This document shows, in pieces, positions 33,116 through 45,281 of a stretch of DNA of 64,000 bases; position 1 is the first letter of the stretch; each line of letters opens with the position of its first letter. Source of the stretch: Paramarasmius palmivorus. Taxonomy: Eukaryota; Basidiomycota; Agaricomycetes; Agaricales; Marasmiaceae. The stretch lies in contig JAYKXP010000012.1 in assembly GCA_037176845.1 (NCBI GenBank), positions 310,001 through 374,000 of the forward strand, in the 5' to 3' direction. Below the pieces are notes generated by a model that was given only the letters and a program-made list of their open reading frames with translations, was not told where the DNA came from and ran no database searches. Made by a program: the position numbers and the translations under genes.

Positions 33116-34010
33116 ATGCTCAAACCAGGAATGACATTCTCTCTAAATCTCCAGCATCCTCGATTACCCGAACCTCGAGAACACCTTCGATGTCTTCCCT
33201 CACTTCCCTACAACGAACTAGCTGAATACTTTATCGTTACTGGAGTTCAAGCTGGCGATGACTTCAATTCTCAGGTATGGCTCGGAAAACCGAATGATGC
33301 CGTAGCTCTGGTGTTCAAATTTATGGCACCCTCGTCTCTTGACCATTTACTAAGGGACGACATCGAAGGAATTGATCGTTCGGTAGAGGATATGATAGAG
33401 TGTCAGGAAGCGATGTTTACTGGGCTTTGGGATCTACAGGGAACTGCACTGCCATGGTTTTTTGGAATACATAAGGTGCGTAGAAGAAGTCCGCAAGGAT
33501 TTACGCCATTGAAATACTTGCGAATAGGTCTTGCTCTCAAATGAGCTTGCCTACCTCCTAATCACGGAATACATTCCTCATGCATTCGAGTCGATCCCGA
33601 GATTCTCACCAGTAGACGTAGGTCAATACATCGAATACGTGAGTGCTTTCAACGATGCGTTTATAAGCAAAGTAAACCAGACTTCTGACTTTGAAAAGTT
33701 CAAAACCGCCGTACAAGCATTAGATCTCGCCCATAGTCGGCAAATCTACCATCTAGACATCAGCAAGAGCAATCTTCGTTTCGATACCTCTCAAGTAGTT
33801 CTCATTGATTGGATGAACGATATCTCTCACCATAAACGAATCAAGATTACCGATCCTTCGCTCATCGCTATTATTGATTTCCGGGATTTGGTTATGACCT
33901 TTGCACGAGGCGAGAATGGAATTGGGAAAGAATTCTTCTTGAAAATGATGACAGACGCCTCAGAGATAGGCCAACGAGTGAAGGCGCTCTTCTGTCAGCG
34001 CCCAGCATAG
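33116..34010 (+). CDS. Protein kinase-like protein (possible divergent kinase)
   Basis: Two exons (33116-33475, 33528-34010) join in frame to 280 residues. Kinase-fold marks in order: VALVFKF with a strand-3 Lys at 68, an acidic helix with Glu near 96-98, HLDISKSN at 195-202 in the place of the catalytic loop (His-x-Asp-x4-Asn), and VVLIDW at 210-215 where the metal-binding Asp sits, with Trp in place of the usual Phe-Gly. It is at the short end for the fold and lacks a long substrate lobe. Activity is possible because Lys, Asp and Asn are kept; the substrate could be protein or a small molecule (aminoglycoside phosphotransferase-like). No signal peptide. It has no obvious operon-like link to its neighbours. 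Confidence 0.75.
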
Positions 34011-34238
34011 TGTATCTCTCAGTAATCATGCTTGTGTAACAGTGTATCAATTTTCGGGAGCCAGGGCTCGGGCCGACTGAAAGCGACCGAAACCATGTCA
34101 AATTTGGTAACTCCTCGGCGTGTCCGTGGACGCTCCGGTAGGCTCCACTCGGGACCGATGTTTGGTTAGCCCATGACCTTACTAGCAAACAAACCCGAAG
34201 TTGCTTCCAACGCTTTGCACGACTTTCCTCCACCCTCT

Positions 34239-35301
34239 ATGGCAAGCTTCTTTGCTTGCTGCTTCAGGCGGAAACCTATCAGAAGGGTGCGTCTATCTAC
34301 TTTATTGCCCTTCACTTGAACTAATAAACTAAAGAAAGGTAATCGTCGATGAAGAGTCAAGGCTGATACCAGATCCACCCCAGGTTTCTACTTCGTACGT
34401 TGTCTGGCTGCAGCAGCCTATAGATACTAATCAGTGGAGGATAGGGAAACTCTACCTTCCTTCAACGTCTATGGTGGGACTGGATTAGACAAAGAGAGAC
34501 TGGGAGGCATAGTACAAGCTAAACAAGGGTACGTTGTTCTGCCAGTATAGTTCATTCTTTGACTGACCTCATCTTAAGGAAAATGGTCAATGTATCTGCT
34601 TTCGTCCCCTTCAACCTCCACACTTCCGCGTCGTCCTCGCATTCCCCTGCTCGTGCACCATCAACAGCTCGTTATGCTTTTCCCGCTCCAGTTTCGCCAC
34701 TCACACCTACCCATTCCGATGTTCAAGCACAAGGAGAGTCCCCAGCAATGTCACGAAACGGTTCTAGTCTGGAACGGAACCAACCACCACCGGGATGGGA
34801 TTCGAACATGAGGAGAACCTCACTAGCTCCGAGCGAAAGCGAGACTAGTCTACACCAACCATCTCGTGGACCAGTTCTCATGAGATCCGGGAGCTTTCAT
34901 CGCCAGCCGGTTCTTGGGCTGCGCTTGGTCAGCGGCAGCGGGAACTCTGGTAGCATGGCAAGGAGAGGAAGAGCACGCGTCAAGGGCGTGTCTGGAGGAT
35001 TAGGGTTGACTTTTACAGCGGGTAGAAGTGCTAGCGGAAGCGCTAGCGAGGATAATGGTGGTTCTAGGGAACATGAGGTATGTCTATATCGCGATCTCAC
35101 TGCTGGACGATGCTGACACTTTGAAATTGATAGGATACAGGAGCGCCTGTACCGCCTGTACCACCTGCTCCGACATCATCTTCTACAAATGCGCAGCCGA
35201 GTTCGGAGGCTACAGTACTTCATCCGCCGAAACTAGTGACTACAACGCAACCCTTCACTCTTCGAGATATTGGAAACATCACCATCGGCTGGGACGACTG
35301 A
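34239..35301 (+). CDS. Cys-led Ser/Pro-rich fungal protein, unknown function
   Basis: Five exons (34239-34286, 34339-34383, 34440-34528, 34579-35077, 35134-35301) give 282 residues. The N-terminus MASFFACCFRRKPIRR has paired Cys next to basic residues, a pattern of lipid-modified membrane proteins, but no Gly at position 2. Then DKERLGGIVQAKQGKMVNVS and VPFNLH, which read like a conserved core. A long Ser/Pro/Arg-rich region follows, with a likely disordered character. The end is FTLRDIGNITIGWDD. The acceptor at 34440 (GGAG) is unusual and was chosen to keep the frame; if it is wrong, translation may start at 34583 (220 residues). I do not recognise the family; a lysosomal/vacuolar membrane adaptor is a weak alternative. 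Confidence 0.6.
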
Positions 35302-36145
35302 TGCTGGCCAACCTTACGCGCGCACAACCTTCCATACTCGCTTTCTAGCATAGCCAAACTCCACTCTCGCACACCTCGGCCGTTGAGGCCTCTGGTGCCC
35401 CATGTCATCGCCTATTGTCATCCACATCCTTGACACTCGAGCGTCGAGGACCTTGTGCTTGCGGTTAGCGCCCTGCTGTGGACCAGAATCTTGGATCCTT
35501 TCTATGCCTGCTCTCTGTTCGTTGTAATGCATGTTTGTTATCGTGCCCGTGACTCTTCGTGTTCCCCTCTTGGATCATTCATCGTCGCTCTCCTGTACAT
35601 TCTCACAGTTCTTGACGGACTTCTTCAGTTCTCTTCGTTTGCTTACAATAGTTGTTGCATCTGCGTCGATTGCAGTTTTGTGCCTCGTATCTTCGTACCG
35701 TATACCGTTATATATACCTTCGTACACATATATCCTCAAGTGATACCTACCTACATCCTCATACGTACACGTCCTAATTTACATTTGATTCTCTTGGAAC
35801 CTTCATTGCCCTAAACGATATCTTTCATTGCTTAGTCCGCCTCACCAAGTCATAATACTGATTTCTCACCAAGAAGCTGCCCGCTACTCGTCCACACATA
35901 CAACAAATGAATACAGTTCGAGGGAACATCAAGGGTTCCACAGCAAGTATCAATATCGCGGCGAACAATGGCAGCGACCAGAATTGTGGCGCATAATCAC
36001 TTGTTGGCCGCCCTCGATCCGATTTCTGATTCCATACAGGACCGATATATTCTCTTTGCAAATGCGAAGTTGGACATTTGACATGTGAATGTAACTTTAT
36101 TGTTGCAAAACCTCTATTTAATTATATGCGAATACAGAGTCCCGT
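35302..36145. other. 3' flanks, no gene seen
   Basis: Between a plus-strand gene and the end of a minus-strand gene. Frames up to 119 codons are hydrophobic and unsupported. Confidence 0.45.
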
Positions 36146-38153
36146 TTACCTGCTCTCATATGGTGCGATATCGTTCAATTTTGCCAGTTGACTAGCTAGA
36201 ATCGACCATATAGTTAGGGCATATAGGTAATCATTTAAGAAACAACTCACCGACAAAGGGACACCGTTGTCCGACTAGCGTCATGGTACTTCTAAGCGTC
36301 CTCAGCATCGCGATAATCTCGCTTGCTCGGCTGGTTCCAGTTCCAGCTGATGACGTTCGCAGTCCTCGCAATCGAACAAGCTCGTTCACAAACACCCTTC
36401 CGACCGTCAACCAAAGTGCTCCAAATGCTGGGTTGATGCTTGTGCTCCTGCCGTTGGTATCAGATACGAGATAATCAATGTGAGGAAGGAGTTGCGAGAC
36501 AAGGTTCGCCGCCGACAATGACTTTGTGCTTGATCTCGCATCGGTGACGGCAAATGGGGAATGTAAGTGAATGGTAGATGTGTATGCTAGAGTGTGAGTG
36601 AGTATCGTGAGATGCAAAGCCGGAGCTGGTATCCCCATAGTATTCGGTGGCCCGAGAGGTGTAAGGGCCGACGTGAATTCATCGATGAGGTTATCTAGAT
36701 ATTGAAGGTAATTGGTGACTCCATTGGTAATTCCCGATGCTGTATCATGGTATCAGACTCGAAGGTTGAAGAACCAACAAAGATAAACGATACGTACGTG
36801 TCAGGCTAGTGCTGGACACTGAATCGGCAAAGTTTTTTGATTTTGAGAATAGAGTTGATGCTTTAGCGAACATCGATATCGCTGACATCCCATTAGTCGA
36901 ACTGGGAGTATGAGCGAGAAAGCTGTGGACTGTTAGCCCACCTGTCAAATCCACTGGTATTGCGGCCTAGGTTAGAAGTTTTAGAAAGAAAGGGATGCAT
37001 AAGAGGTATATAGGCGCACCTGCTCGTAATCACGCATATCCCAGGCCCACGGCGTATCAATCCCTTTTCCATCTCCATCTAATATTGCACACAGTGTAGA
37101 CGGTCCCAAGATCGCGTCCCAGATGCTACTCATCGCATACACGTGCCAAAAGCCAACAATACGCTCTCCTTCTTCAATACCGTCCAATGGGGACGGTAAC
37201 GACATTCCTCGCGTAAACCCCGAAGTTGGATTGGGGCTACGAATTTTGTGAAGTCCTGCGCCAACAGCCAGAGAAATAGCTGTACCGAGATGATATTTAC
37301 CTTCAAGTATCTTGTTAAAGTAAAGAAACCAACTGGCGAGAAGAACCTCTGCCTGAATGGCTTGAACGATCTTGGTTGGATTATCGGTTGCAAGAATGCC
37401 GATTGCTTCGAGAAGTAACTCAGCGGGTATTTTGGCGTCTGAACCCTGGCGAAGTGCCGACGCTATGTAGTAGACTGTATTCAGTAGTCCAGAACACGGT
37501 CTGTGTGGATGTCCCGACGGTAGAATAGACAAAGCATTTTGAGCAAATCGAGAGTGATTGAGGAAGAACGCGAACGCTGATGCGTGCTGCGACAAGAAAG
37601 TCTGTAGCCTATGGCATTTTTCAGTTATCATCAATCCGAGAGATGAAGCAGACATACGCAGCGCGTCGAGAATCCAAAGGAGAATCCTACTGAATCATGA
37701 GCTCCGGCCTGTAAGATATACACTAGCCTTAGCTCACCTCTGATACCCTAATTCGTTCAACGGATGGACCTCTAGGGTGAATACCTTTTGGGACAACGTT
37801 TAGAAGTCAACATTGTTTAATAGAATACACACCTTCGTTTGAATCACCGATATGATATAGCCTCACCGCACCTGGTGTTGTGCCATACTCCAGCTCATGA
37901 AGTCTTGCTTCGAGCTTCTGAATAGTACTCTGTAGCTCTTCGGAAGTAGTTACTCCATTGCTATCTCCGTAGTCACATTCATCGTTGAGAGAGGTCCGAG
38001 TAAGGCATTGTGTACAGACAGGTTTGAGACCGTCGCATTTCTAATCGAATGTCAAGCGCGAGAACACGAGTTCGAACAGATCCTACTCACAACTTTGCGA
38101 AACCTGCAATTTCCACAGGCAGTTCGTACTTGGGATGAACGCAAAGTCGACAT
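36146..38153 (-). CDS. Zn2Cys6 fungal transcription factor 2
   Basis: The zinc cluster is split by an intron: MSTLRSSQVRTACGNCRFRK with V in exon 1 (38091-38153), then KCDGLKPVCTQC in exon 2 (from 38040). Spacing is C-x2-C-x6-C-x6-C-x2-C-x9-C. A short coiled coil (IQKLEARLHELE) follows. The middle domain has FLSQHASAFAFFLN, HRPCSGLLNTVYY, AISLAVGAGLHK and IVGFWHVYAMSSIWDAILG, typical of the fungal-specific regulator domain of agarics. The C-terminus, including HTLAYTSTIHLHSPF, reaches SQLAKLNDIAPYESR after a last intron (36196-36250). Junctions between 37640 and 37830 are not resolved. It should act in the nucleus; its targets are unknown. Start set by the ATG just before the zinc cluster. 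Confidence 0.82.
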
Positions 38154-39479
38154 TGCGGATGCAGTAACTTGGAAAGACAGAGAAAGACACTAAATACCCT
38201 CATATCACGAGATTCCTGAGCGTATCCACCAAGGCAATTTAGTCAAACCCAAAGAAGTCACAGGACATGCTGTTGAAAATGAACGGTGCGTCAAAGCATT
38301 GCTTTGTCGCAGGGCTGCTGGTTCTTTGAAAAATCTTGTCAAGCAGCTCGTGTCAAAAGTGTTTACTCAAGACACCCTGTCAGCCTTTTGATGCGTCTTA
38401 GTAATCCAAAGGAACCCTCAGCTGGCAGTGCCAAGTGATTTCGAAGGCAGGATTTCGTGTAGGAGTAGGTTGATTAAATCACTAAGCTTGACGGACGGCT
38501 GTTGGCGGAGCATCTGGAATTATCGTTCCTAATTAGCCACGAAGTGTATCCAAAGCTTTCTGTTGAGAAATAGACGAGTGAGTTGGTGCACTAAGCTGAC
38601 GGCGATAGGTAGCGGAAGCGAACGGGTTGACAGTGACACCGGGTGCATGTCATTGGGAGCCTTCTCTTTCAAACAAACACGTGGCTCTGGGAGAATTCTT
38701 TGTTTGGCAAACAATGAAAATTAAAACAATTCGGTTCCAGCTGCAATATGATCATTGCCCATTCAATTTTTGGCTCTTACTAGTACTATGTCCTCTCAAA
38801 CTGGGTGCGTTGTCTTCATCATATTTTCGAAAGTCGAAACATCCTCATTCGTTCGCTAGATTCTTCCTTAGCTCAACGCATCAAGACCCGAACATACGTG
38901 GTAGTATATCGTTTTAGGGCATATCAATGTGGAATCCTGCATCGGTGATGGCACAGTGTGTTTCAACATCGGATGGACTAATTGCCCGAAAGGTTCGGAG
39001 CTGCCTATAAGAAGGCCCCATACTTAAGGTAAGTCTTTGAAGGTCGGAGTCGGTGCGGAAACCTGACCCATCTTCTATGCAGGAACTCTTCTGGGGTGTA
39101 ATATACCAGAAATACCCTTGCGCGCCTTCTCTTTGCATTTGATTTAAACACGAAAACATGGACAGACGACTGAGAACAACCGAGTACTCCTCCTCGGATC
39201 TGTTCATTTACACCAACTTCTGAAAGGTTCTGAAAGCATCTCCAGATAAGGTCCTAACAACGAATGCACGTTGTCCAGTCGGTGTGGAGTATGTGTAACG
39301 AGTGATTGCATGAAGCAGCTCACAATCTTACCATAAGATGAGCAGGTGCGTGGTCTACCCTGTGACCTGGCCGGAAAGAGTATCGGAGCCTAGGCGGCAT
39401 AGTTGACATTCTGAGAGTAGGTGAGTGACTTCTCACGCGCACGGTTAATGACGCGTCTTTCTCTCTTCGTCAACGACGG
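38154..39479. other. Spacer, no gene seen
   Basis: Frames under 100 codons on both strands, without splice support or recognisable motifs. Confidence 0.45.
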
Positions 39480-40860
39480 TCCAACGTTACCAATCACCTT
39501 ACCGAAACCTTCAAGGAATTCGGGATCAGGCCCTAGACTCGGGCTTCAAGAAACCTCAAGCTTCAAGCCAGGCACTAGGCTATTGTAAGCCTTTTGCAAG
39601 GCCTGACTTAGAGAGGGCCTGACTTAGGCCGCAATTGGGCCGGCTTAACTCGGCATAAGGCTTGAAGCCCGAGCCATGACAGAACTCCAATGGGTGCTGA
39701 ATAATGGTATGGTATTTTCATTACTCTGTCGGATCGACTTAAATACGCTGCATTCCCGACTACAGAAACCAAAAACTAGAAACCAGAAACCAGAAACATG
39801 CAACTTACGAACCTCGTATTCTCCCTCTCCAGTATCGCAGTCGCAACAGCCAGTATTCATGGAGATATAGATTGGCATGAGCATCGCTTTCAGCCACCGA
39901 CAGATGGCGATTTGCGTGGGCCTTGTCCCGGGTTAAACACGTTCGTTTGCCTTCACCCAAACTTGTAGTTACAACTGTTGCTGACTTGAGTGCAGGCTCG
40001 CGAATCATGGATTCATTCCGAGGAATGGACGGAACATGACGGTAGAAACTGTACTGAAGGGCTCATTAGGTAAATGACATTCTCCCTATAGTCTTCTCCC
40101 AAGCTTACATCTCATATAGATGGGTTCAATGTCCCGAGCGCTGTCCTGAGCCTTATCGCCAAAATTTCGCCCTTCACCTCGAATACATTCGATGGTCAAT
40201 TCACACTTGATGACATCAAACTGTATGTTATCCCTTTCTATACAGAAATAACATGCGCTAATGACCGTATCAGGCACAACGCAGTCGAACACGACGCGTC
40301 TCTCTCTCGATCCGACTACGCTCTGGGCTCAAACTACATATTCAATGCTACATTATACAACGAAACGCTCGCAAATTCCAACCCGGGTGTAGACTATTAC
40401 AACGTTACTTCCGCTGGTCTCGTCCAGAAAGCTAGGTTGGCCGATTCTCTTACAAGGAATCCCAACGTCAGGAATACCATCAAAGAGGTTACCATCCGCA
40501 ACGGCGAGAGCGCTCTCTACTTGTGCACAATGGGAGGTTGCGCGGATCCCACGGGAAAAGCCCCAAAGAAGTTAGTGCCTTTCACGTGATCACACCCATA
40601 TTTCTGACTCAAGGTTCACGTAGGTTCGTTGATATCTTCTTCCGGGAAGAGCGTCTCCCTATCGAAGAAGGCTGGACCCGCCCCTCCGGAGACGATATTG
40701 TGAACACGTTGTTCAAGCTTATAGAGGATATTGATAGAATTTCGGAATGGAGTGCATCGCCAGGACAGTATCCTTGGATAGTCGTCGCTCCTGGGGCACC
40801 AGATGATCCGTTGAAGGCGGGTCGGATCTTTTGATAAGCTTCACTGTTTTCTGTAACAGA
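39480..40860 (+). repeat. Left arm of an inverted segmental duplication
   Basis: This stretch, peroxygenase A with about 300 bases of its upstream DNA, is repeated in reverse at 59751-61165. Landmarks outside the coding part include the runs GGCTTCAAG, CTTGAAGCCCG, and the string AGAACTCCAATGGGTGCTGA, also present in reverse near 60920-60940. Arm divergence is low in exons and moderate in introns. Confidence 0.8.
39798..40834 (+). CDS. Heme-thiolate peroxygenase A (short unspecific peroxygenase type)
   Basis: Five exons (39798-39940, 39996-40069, 40120-40222, 40274-40570, 40624-40834) join in frame to 275 residues. A signal-like N-terminus of about 19 residues is followed by the heme motif PCPGLN (heme-ligand Cys at 43), TLANHGFIPRNGR, EHDASLSRSD (112-121; Glu-His-Asp, the short-type metal site and distal His) and ESALY (Glu near 185, likely acid-base residue). 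The region FFREERLPIEEGW follows. This set matches the short fungal peroxygenases such as that of Marasmius, which use hydrogen peroxide to oxygenate or oxidise many small molecules. Secreted or vesicular location is likely. All key residues are kept. Tandem with peroxygenase B, 548 bases downstream. Confidence 0.9.
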
Positions 40861-41382
40861 TATAGATAATTGGACCTCATGTTGAACGCCAATAAGACAA
40901 ACAACCGACAAACCCCAGAGCTGCAAGTGTGGTAGCAAGCCCCAGATCTTGTATGTTGTCAATATCCTCGTGTTGAAGCGTCGAAGGAACGTCACCGTGT
41001 TATTGTTTGATCAATGGTATCACTGATGGCCTAGTAGTCTAAAACTCTGCTAGATTCATTGAGTACCCGCACCCACTCTCGACAGAACAATAGCGATTTC
41101 GATGATACTCTGGCGATCCAGCACGTGCATGTTGCGGAACGTCGCACCGAGAGCACTCGGAGAGCTTGCGAACTTTTATTATTGGAAACAGGTTAAGTGG
41201 GTCTCGTTACATATACTCCACCCCGGAACTGTAATCCTATCCCGTCACTTCTTCGGGTCCACTCTTTAACCATATGTTTAGGTACCAAAGAATCAGACTT
41301 CACGACATTGCCTATATCTATATCGAGTCCATCGACAGGAAATAAAAGCTCGTGTCCTTTTTCTCGTAGAACTGGGGCCAAC
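40861..41382. promoter_or_regulatory. Intergenic region upstream of peroxygenase B
   Basis: Holds the 3' flank of A and the upstream region of B. The frame of B is open upstream of its ATG, but the signal-like start MHLSKFSAVLLPLITTALA fixes the start at 41383. No clear TATA box. Confidence 0.4.
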
Positions 41383-42426
41383 ATGCATCTCTCCAAGTTC
41401 TCGGCTGTTCTTCTTCCACTCATCACCACCGCTCTTGCAGATCCACACGATGAGATCGATTGGTCGAAGCATACTTTCCAAGCACCTAAAGAAGGTGATC
41501 TGCGTGGACCTTGCCCCGGTTTAAACACGTACGTCCGTTTGCTCACTACCAACTGACCCAAGCTTACCCGGTTCACACTGTAGATTGGCAAATCATGGTT
41601 TCATCTCTCGAACCGGCCGAAACCTTACTATTTCGAACGTTTTGAAGGGTGCTCTAGGTACAGCCTTCTGTGCCTAAAGCAGGTTCCCGGCGCTAACTAC
41701 CTCTCAACTGTGGTCATAGATGGATTCAACGTCCCCAATATCTTTTTGCGCACTGTCACGAAGCTTGCTATTCTTACTTCCGAGACCGAAGATGACCAAT
41801 TCACGTTGGACGACATTAAACTGTACGTCTACTATACCTCTTTATCGTCGGTCCAATTTAACTATTCTTCATAGACATGGTACCCTCGAACATGACGCCT
41901 CGGTGTCACGATCCGACTTTGCTCTCGGGTCTAATACTGCTTTCAATGCCACTCTATACAACGAAACACTTGCACAATCTAATCCAGGTGTCGATTACTA
42001 CAACTCCACTTCCGCTGGCCTAGTTCAGAAGGCGCGTCTCACCGACTCTTTGGCGAGGAATCCACATGTGAGGAATACCATCAAGGAAGTCACAGTTCGA
42101 AATGCAGAAAGTGCGTTATATCTTTGCGTTATGGGCGGCTGCCAGTCGAACAGAGCCCCCAAGATGTATGTTCTTCTCGTTCATACCTCTTGATTCTAGC
42201 TTATTTGTTCACTCCCAGATTGGTGGATGCCTTCTTCCGCGAGGAGCGTCTACCAATTGAAGAAGGCTGGCGTCGTCCACCTCAGGCCACCGGAGATGAA
42301 GTCAGTGTCATTGTGAAGGACATTGAAAAGGTTTCGGAATGGAGTGCCAGCGGTGGTCAATATCCGTGGGTAGTCCTGGCTCCAGGAGCAACGGACGATC
42401 CACTTCGTGACGGGAGAGTTGTTTGA
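41383..42426 (+). CDS. Heme-thiolate peroxygenase B
   Basis: Five exons (41383-41528, 41584-41657, 41720-41822, 41875-42165, 42219-42426) join in frame to 273 residues, with intron positions identical to A and C. It has a signal-like start, GPCPGLNTLANHGFISRTGR, EHDASVSRSDFALGSN, ESALYLCVMGGC and FFREERLPIEEGWRRP. Active-site residues of the short type are all present. It is clearly more diverged from A than C is. Predicted extracellular peroxide-dependent oxygenase; substrate unknown. Confidence 0.9.
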
Positions 42427-43234
42427 CCTCGTATACATTACTGAGACGGAAGCTTTGACATGCAGTGTGATTCACATTTATTCACTTGTTACCCTAGTAT
42501 CTTGACTTTCGAGGAAAGATACATAATATCAAGGCATACATCCGCTTGACCGAAAAATCAAGAAACAAATAAATATGGCCATAGCGGTAGGTAGTCCACC
42601 ATGACCTTGTTGTACTTCATCAGCAAAAACCGTAGGAGGTTATACGGCTGTTATATACTATGTAACCAGTCAAAACGTACCTCAATAGTAGTTGAAGCTT
42701 ACAACCTGTGTTATAAGAGGGAGTTGGGGTGTTATAAACCCCAACACCCGGCGGTATCAGTTTTGACATTTATCTCGAGTAGAGCTGTTTATATTGAGTA
42801 GTCAGCGATATTATGAATAACATAGATTAAAACGCATACCAGGCATTAGTCCAAGTAGTAAATGAAACAGCATGTAGCAGAGATGATAGCGAAGGACGAA
42901 GGAAACAACAAGTAACAAGGGAAGCAGCAGGGAGGAGGCGTAACAGCGCGTAGCAGGGGTTATAAGGGGGTAGTAGCGGGCAGCAAGGGTAATAACTGGT
43001 AATAATGGGTACCGGTCAATTTTGCTACTCTTCGGGCGCTTAGATAGATACAGTGATATGTCGTGCAAATGTCATTTATCATAGAAAAAGTCTATTAATT
43101 GCTATCTACTACATGCGTCGAGCATATACATACATCCTACTGCGACATACCCAACGTCCACCACCTTTGATGTCAGGAGTTCTGGAAGCGATAAGTTAAC
43201 GCAATGTTGAAAGGGAGCAGCACGCATAGCTTAC
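42427..43234. other. AT-rich spacer with GGTAATA-type simple sequence
   Basis: Short degenerate runs such as GGGTAATAACTGGTAATAATGG near 42985-43010 recur in altered form around 44640-44720. No gene is supported. Confidence 0.5.
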
Positions 43235-43513
43235 CTTGAGTACTGTAGTGGAGTGTATGGAGGCGACGGGGGTCTTTCCGTGACACCCTCTCGGACTGGC
43301 GACAAGGCCGTGGTGATCCGTGACTGTCGCCTGATTGGGCGACAACACGTATTGTCCACCGCCCAAGCAGTGGCCGCGGCCACACATGTCACGGTCTGTG
43401 GCCGGCGACGAGCCCTTCCTGAGCCGTTGTGTCACGGTGATTTAGCGACGAAGAGGCTTGACCGTGACCGTGACCGTCGCCTCCATACGCTCCACTACAG
43501 TATAGGATTCAAG
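43235..43513. mobile_element. Foldback / short inverted-repeat element
   Basis: Left arm CTGTAGTGGAGTGTATGGAG continues to GCGAC (43243-43267). The right arm is its reverse complement with one mismatch (43476-43500). Weaker matching extends outward on both sides (CTTGA at 43235, TCAAG at 43509). The interior is GC-rich, unlike the AT-rich flanks, and carries repeated GTGACCG and GGCGAC strings. No transposase. It fits a nonautonomous terminal-inverted-repeat element; a target duplication was not clear. Confidence 0.6.
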
Positions 43514-45281
43514 ATGGTTCCAACCGGGTATAGAATGTACTGAAAACGCGTCAGTATGAATCAGAGCTGACGGAACGTAGCAAGAGCGTACCCTGAGTGC
43601 CAGCATGCCATGCCCGTGTGTCGTTTTGTCGGGAGTTTGATTGTGTATTCACATCTTCTTGCTGTGTTGTTTGGAACGGAGGTATCGAACCAAGACTTGC
43701 GATTGTGTAAAGGGACTGGGTAGTGCAGATTCAGGTGGTATAAGATTGTAGGTAACGGCTGACCGAAAGTGGGATAATGAGCATCTGGGAGGACTATAGA
43801 GATTAGGAACGCACCTTTCACCTAGTAAGAACCTCCCGACATGTCAATCTTGGCCCTGGTCACAAAGATCTGTAATGGGAAGAACGAGTATCAGCTTCGG
43901 TAGCGGGCATACAGGGGTCACATACCAGATTCTGCGAAAGGAAGGGAGGATTATGAGGGACAGATCAATAAACGAGGAGGAGGAGGGGAGAGGATGGTGG
44001 AAGGGAAGAAAGGGAATTTGGGGAGGAGGAATTTGGAGGCGGGGTTTATATGAAAATCTGAGGTGCGCACGGACCACTTTAGGGCAGGGCGGAGGGCATA
44101 GGGTTGAGGGCATAGGGCATAAGATACTGTAGGGCCCGCATCGAAGGAATAGGCGTTGTCGTTGCGTTGTCGTTGCAGTTTTGCGTTGAACGTTGAAGTT
44201 GGTTGAGCTTGCGCCAGGAGCGATGACGCGGCGTTTACACCCTATGATGTCACCGGCCGGTCCTTTCCTGCCGAATCCTCCCGCGCAACATTTTTGCCCA
44301 AAACCGGCCCAAAACTCTCTACGACAGATCGCTTGCGGTCACCGTTAGTCCTCAAAAATAGGATGAACAACACCACATTTGAAATTTGATTCTTGACTTT
44401 TCCATGGCATTTGCTCTTGGGCTTCCGAGGTTTCCCGTTTGCCTGCAGGTATGTTATATTCTACGTTACCTGTGATATACCCACTATGATTCAACACTTT
44501 GGTCGTATGATTTAACAACGGATTTCAGGGTTCATACTACCCTGCTATAGTTACAGACCCTTACTACCCCATATTACCGTAGTAGAGGTGCTATAACCCT
44601 GATACTACCCTGTTAAAACACGCGCTATATCTGTGTTATAAACATGGTGGTAATAGGATAATAACACCCTGCTACAGTAATAACAGGTAATAAGGGTATA
44701 ATATCAGCATACTACGATAATTAAAGGTAATATACATTGTTATTTCATGCTTGTATCACTATTACAACCTCTGGGTACCCGTAAGTAACGGACGGTGAGT
44801 GATATACACCCTAATTTCCAGCTATGACCTTTTACGGTTTTTGCTGATGTTATCAATGAACTGCTACACATTAGCAGCATTGCTTTTAAAAGCTGTAGCA
44901 AGGGAAAGTCATCCAGCATTTTCTGCAACTGCACCAAGACGTAGCCAACTCATTCTTGTATATGTACATTGAATTAATCCCTTATATACTTGTTATATAC
45001 AGGCTCGATGAACCTGCCATGTTACCCGCATCATCCGTGCTCCGTAATTTTTTTAAAACACTGAATTCATTCACAATAACTCAATACTATAGTCTGAAGT
45101 AACTCAGGCATGTATATCCATTTCTATCATTGTTTTTGCCGATTGTACCAACGGTCTGACCGATATATTTGCTTGACCGAGACGACGATAGTGCTCAGCT
45201 AACGCCCATCAATGTGTACGTCAATCAATGTTCCCATCAATTCCTGCGCCTTGCGCCGATTCTGAGTCATTCCGGATGAAT
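43514..45281. other. Gene-poor AT-rich spacer
   Basis: The purine-rich strand near 43940-44110 leaves open frames on both strands (43875-44132 plus, 43844-44113 minus); both come from base composition. Around 44560-44720 there are runs of TACCCTG and GGTAATA words. No gene is called. Confidence 0.5.

Noticed and set aside
43844..44132. Overlapping frames on both strands
   Set aside because: Both come from a purine-rich strand without stops; neither has a protein-like pattern.
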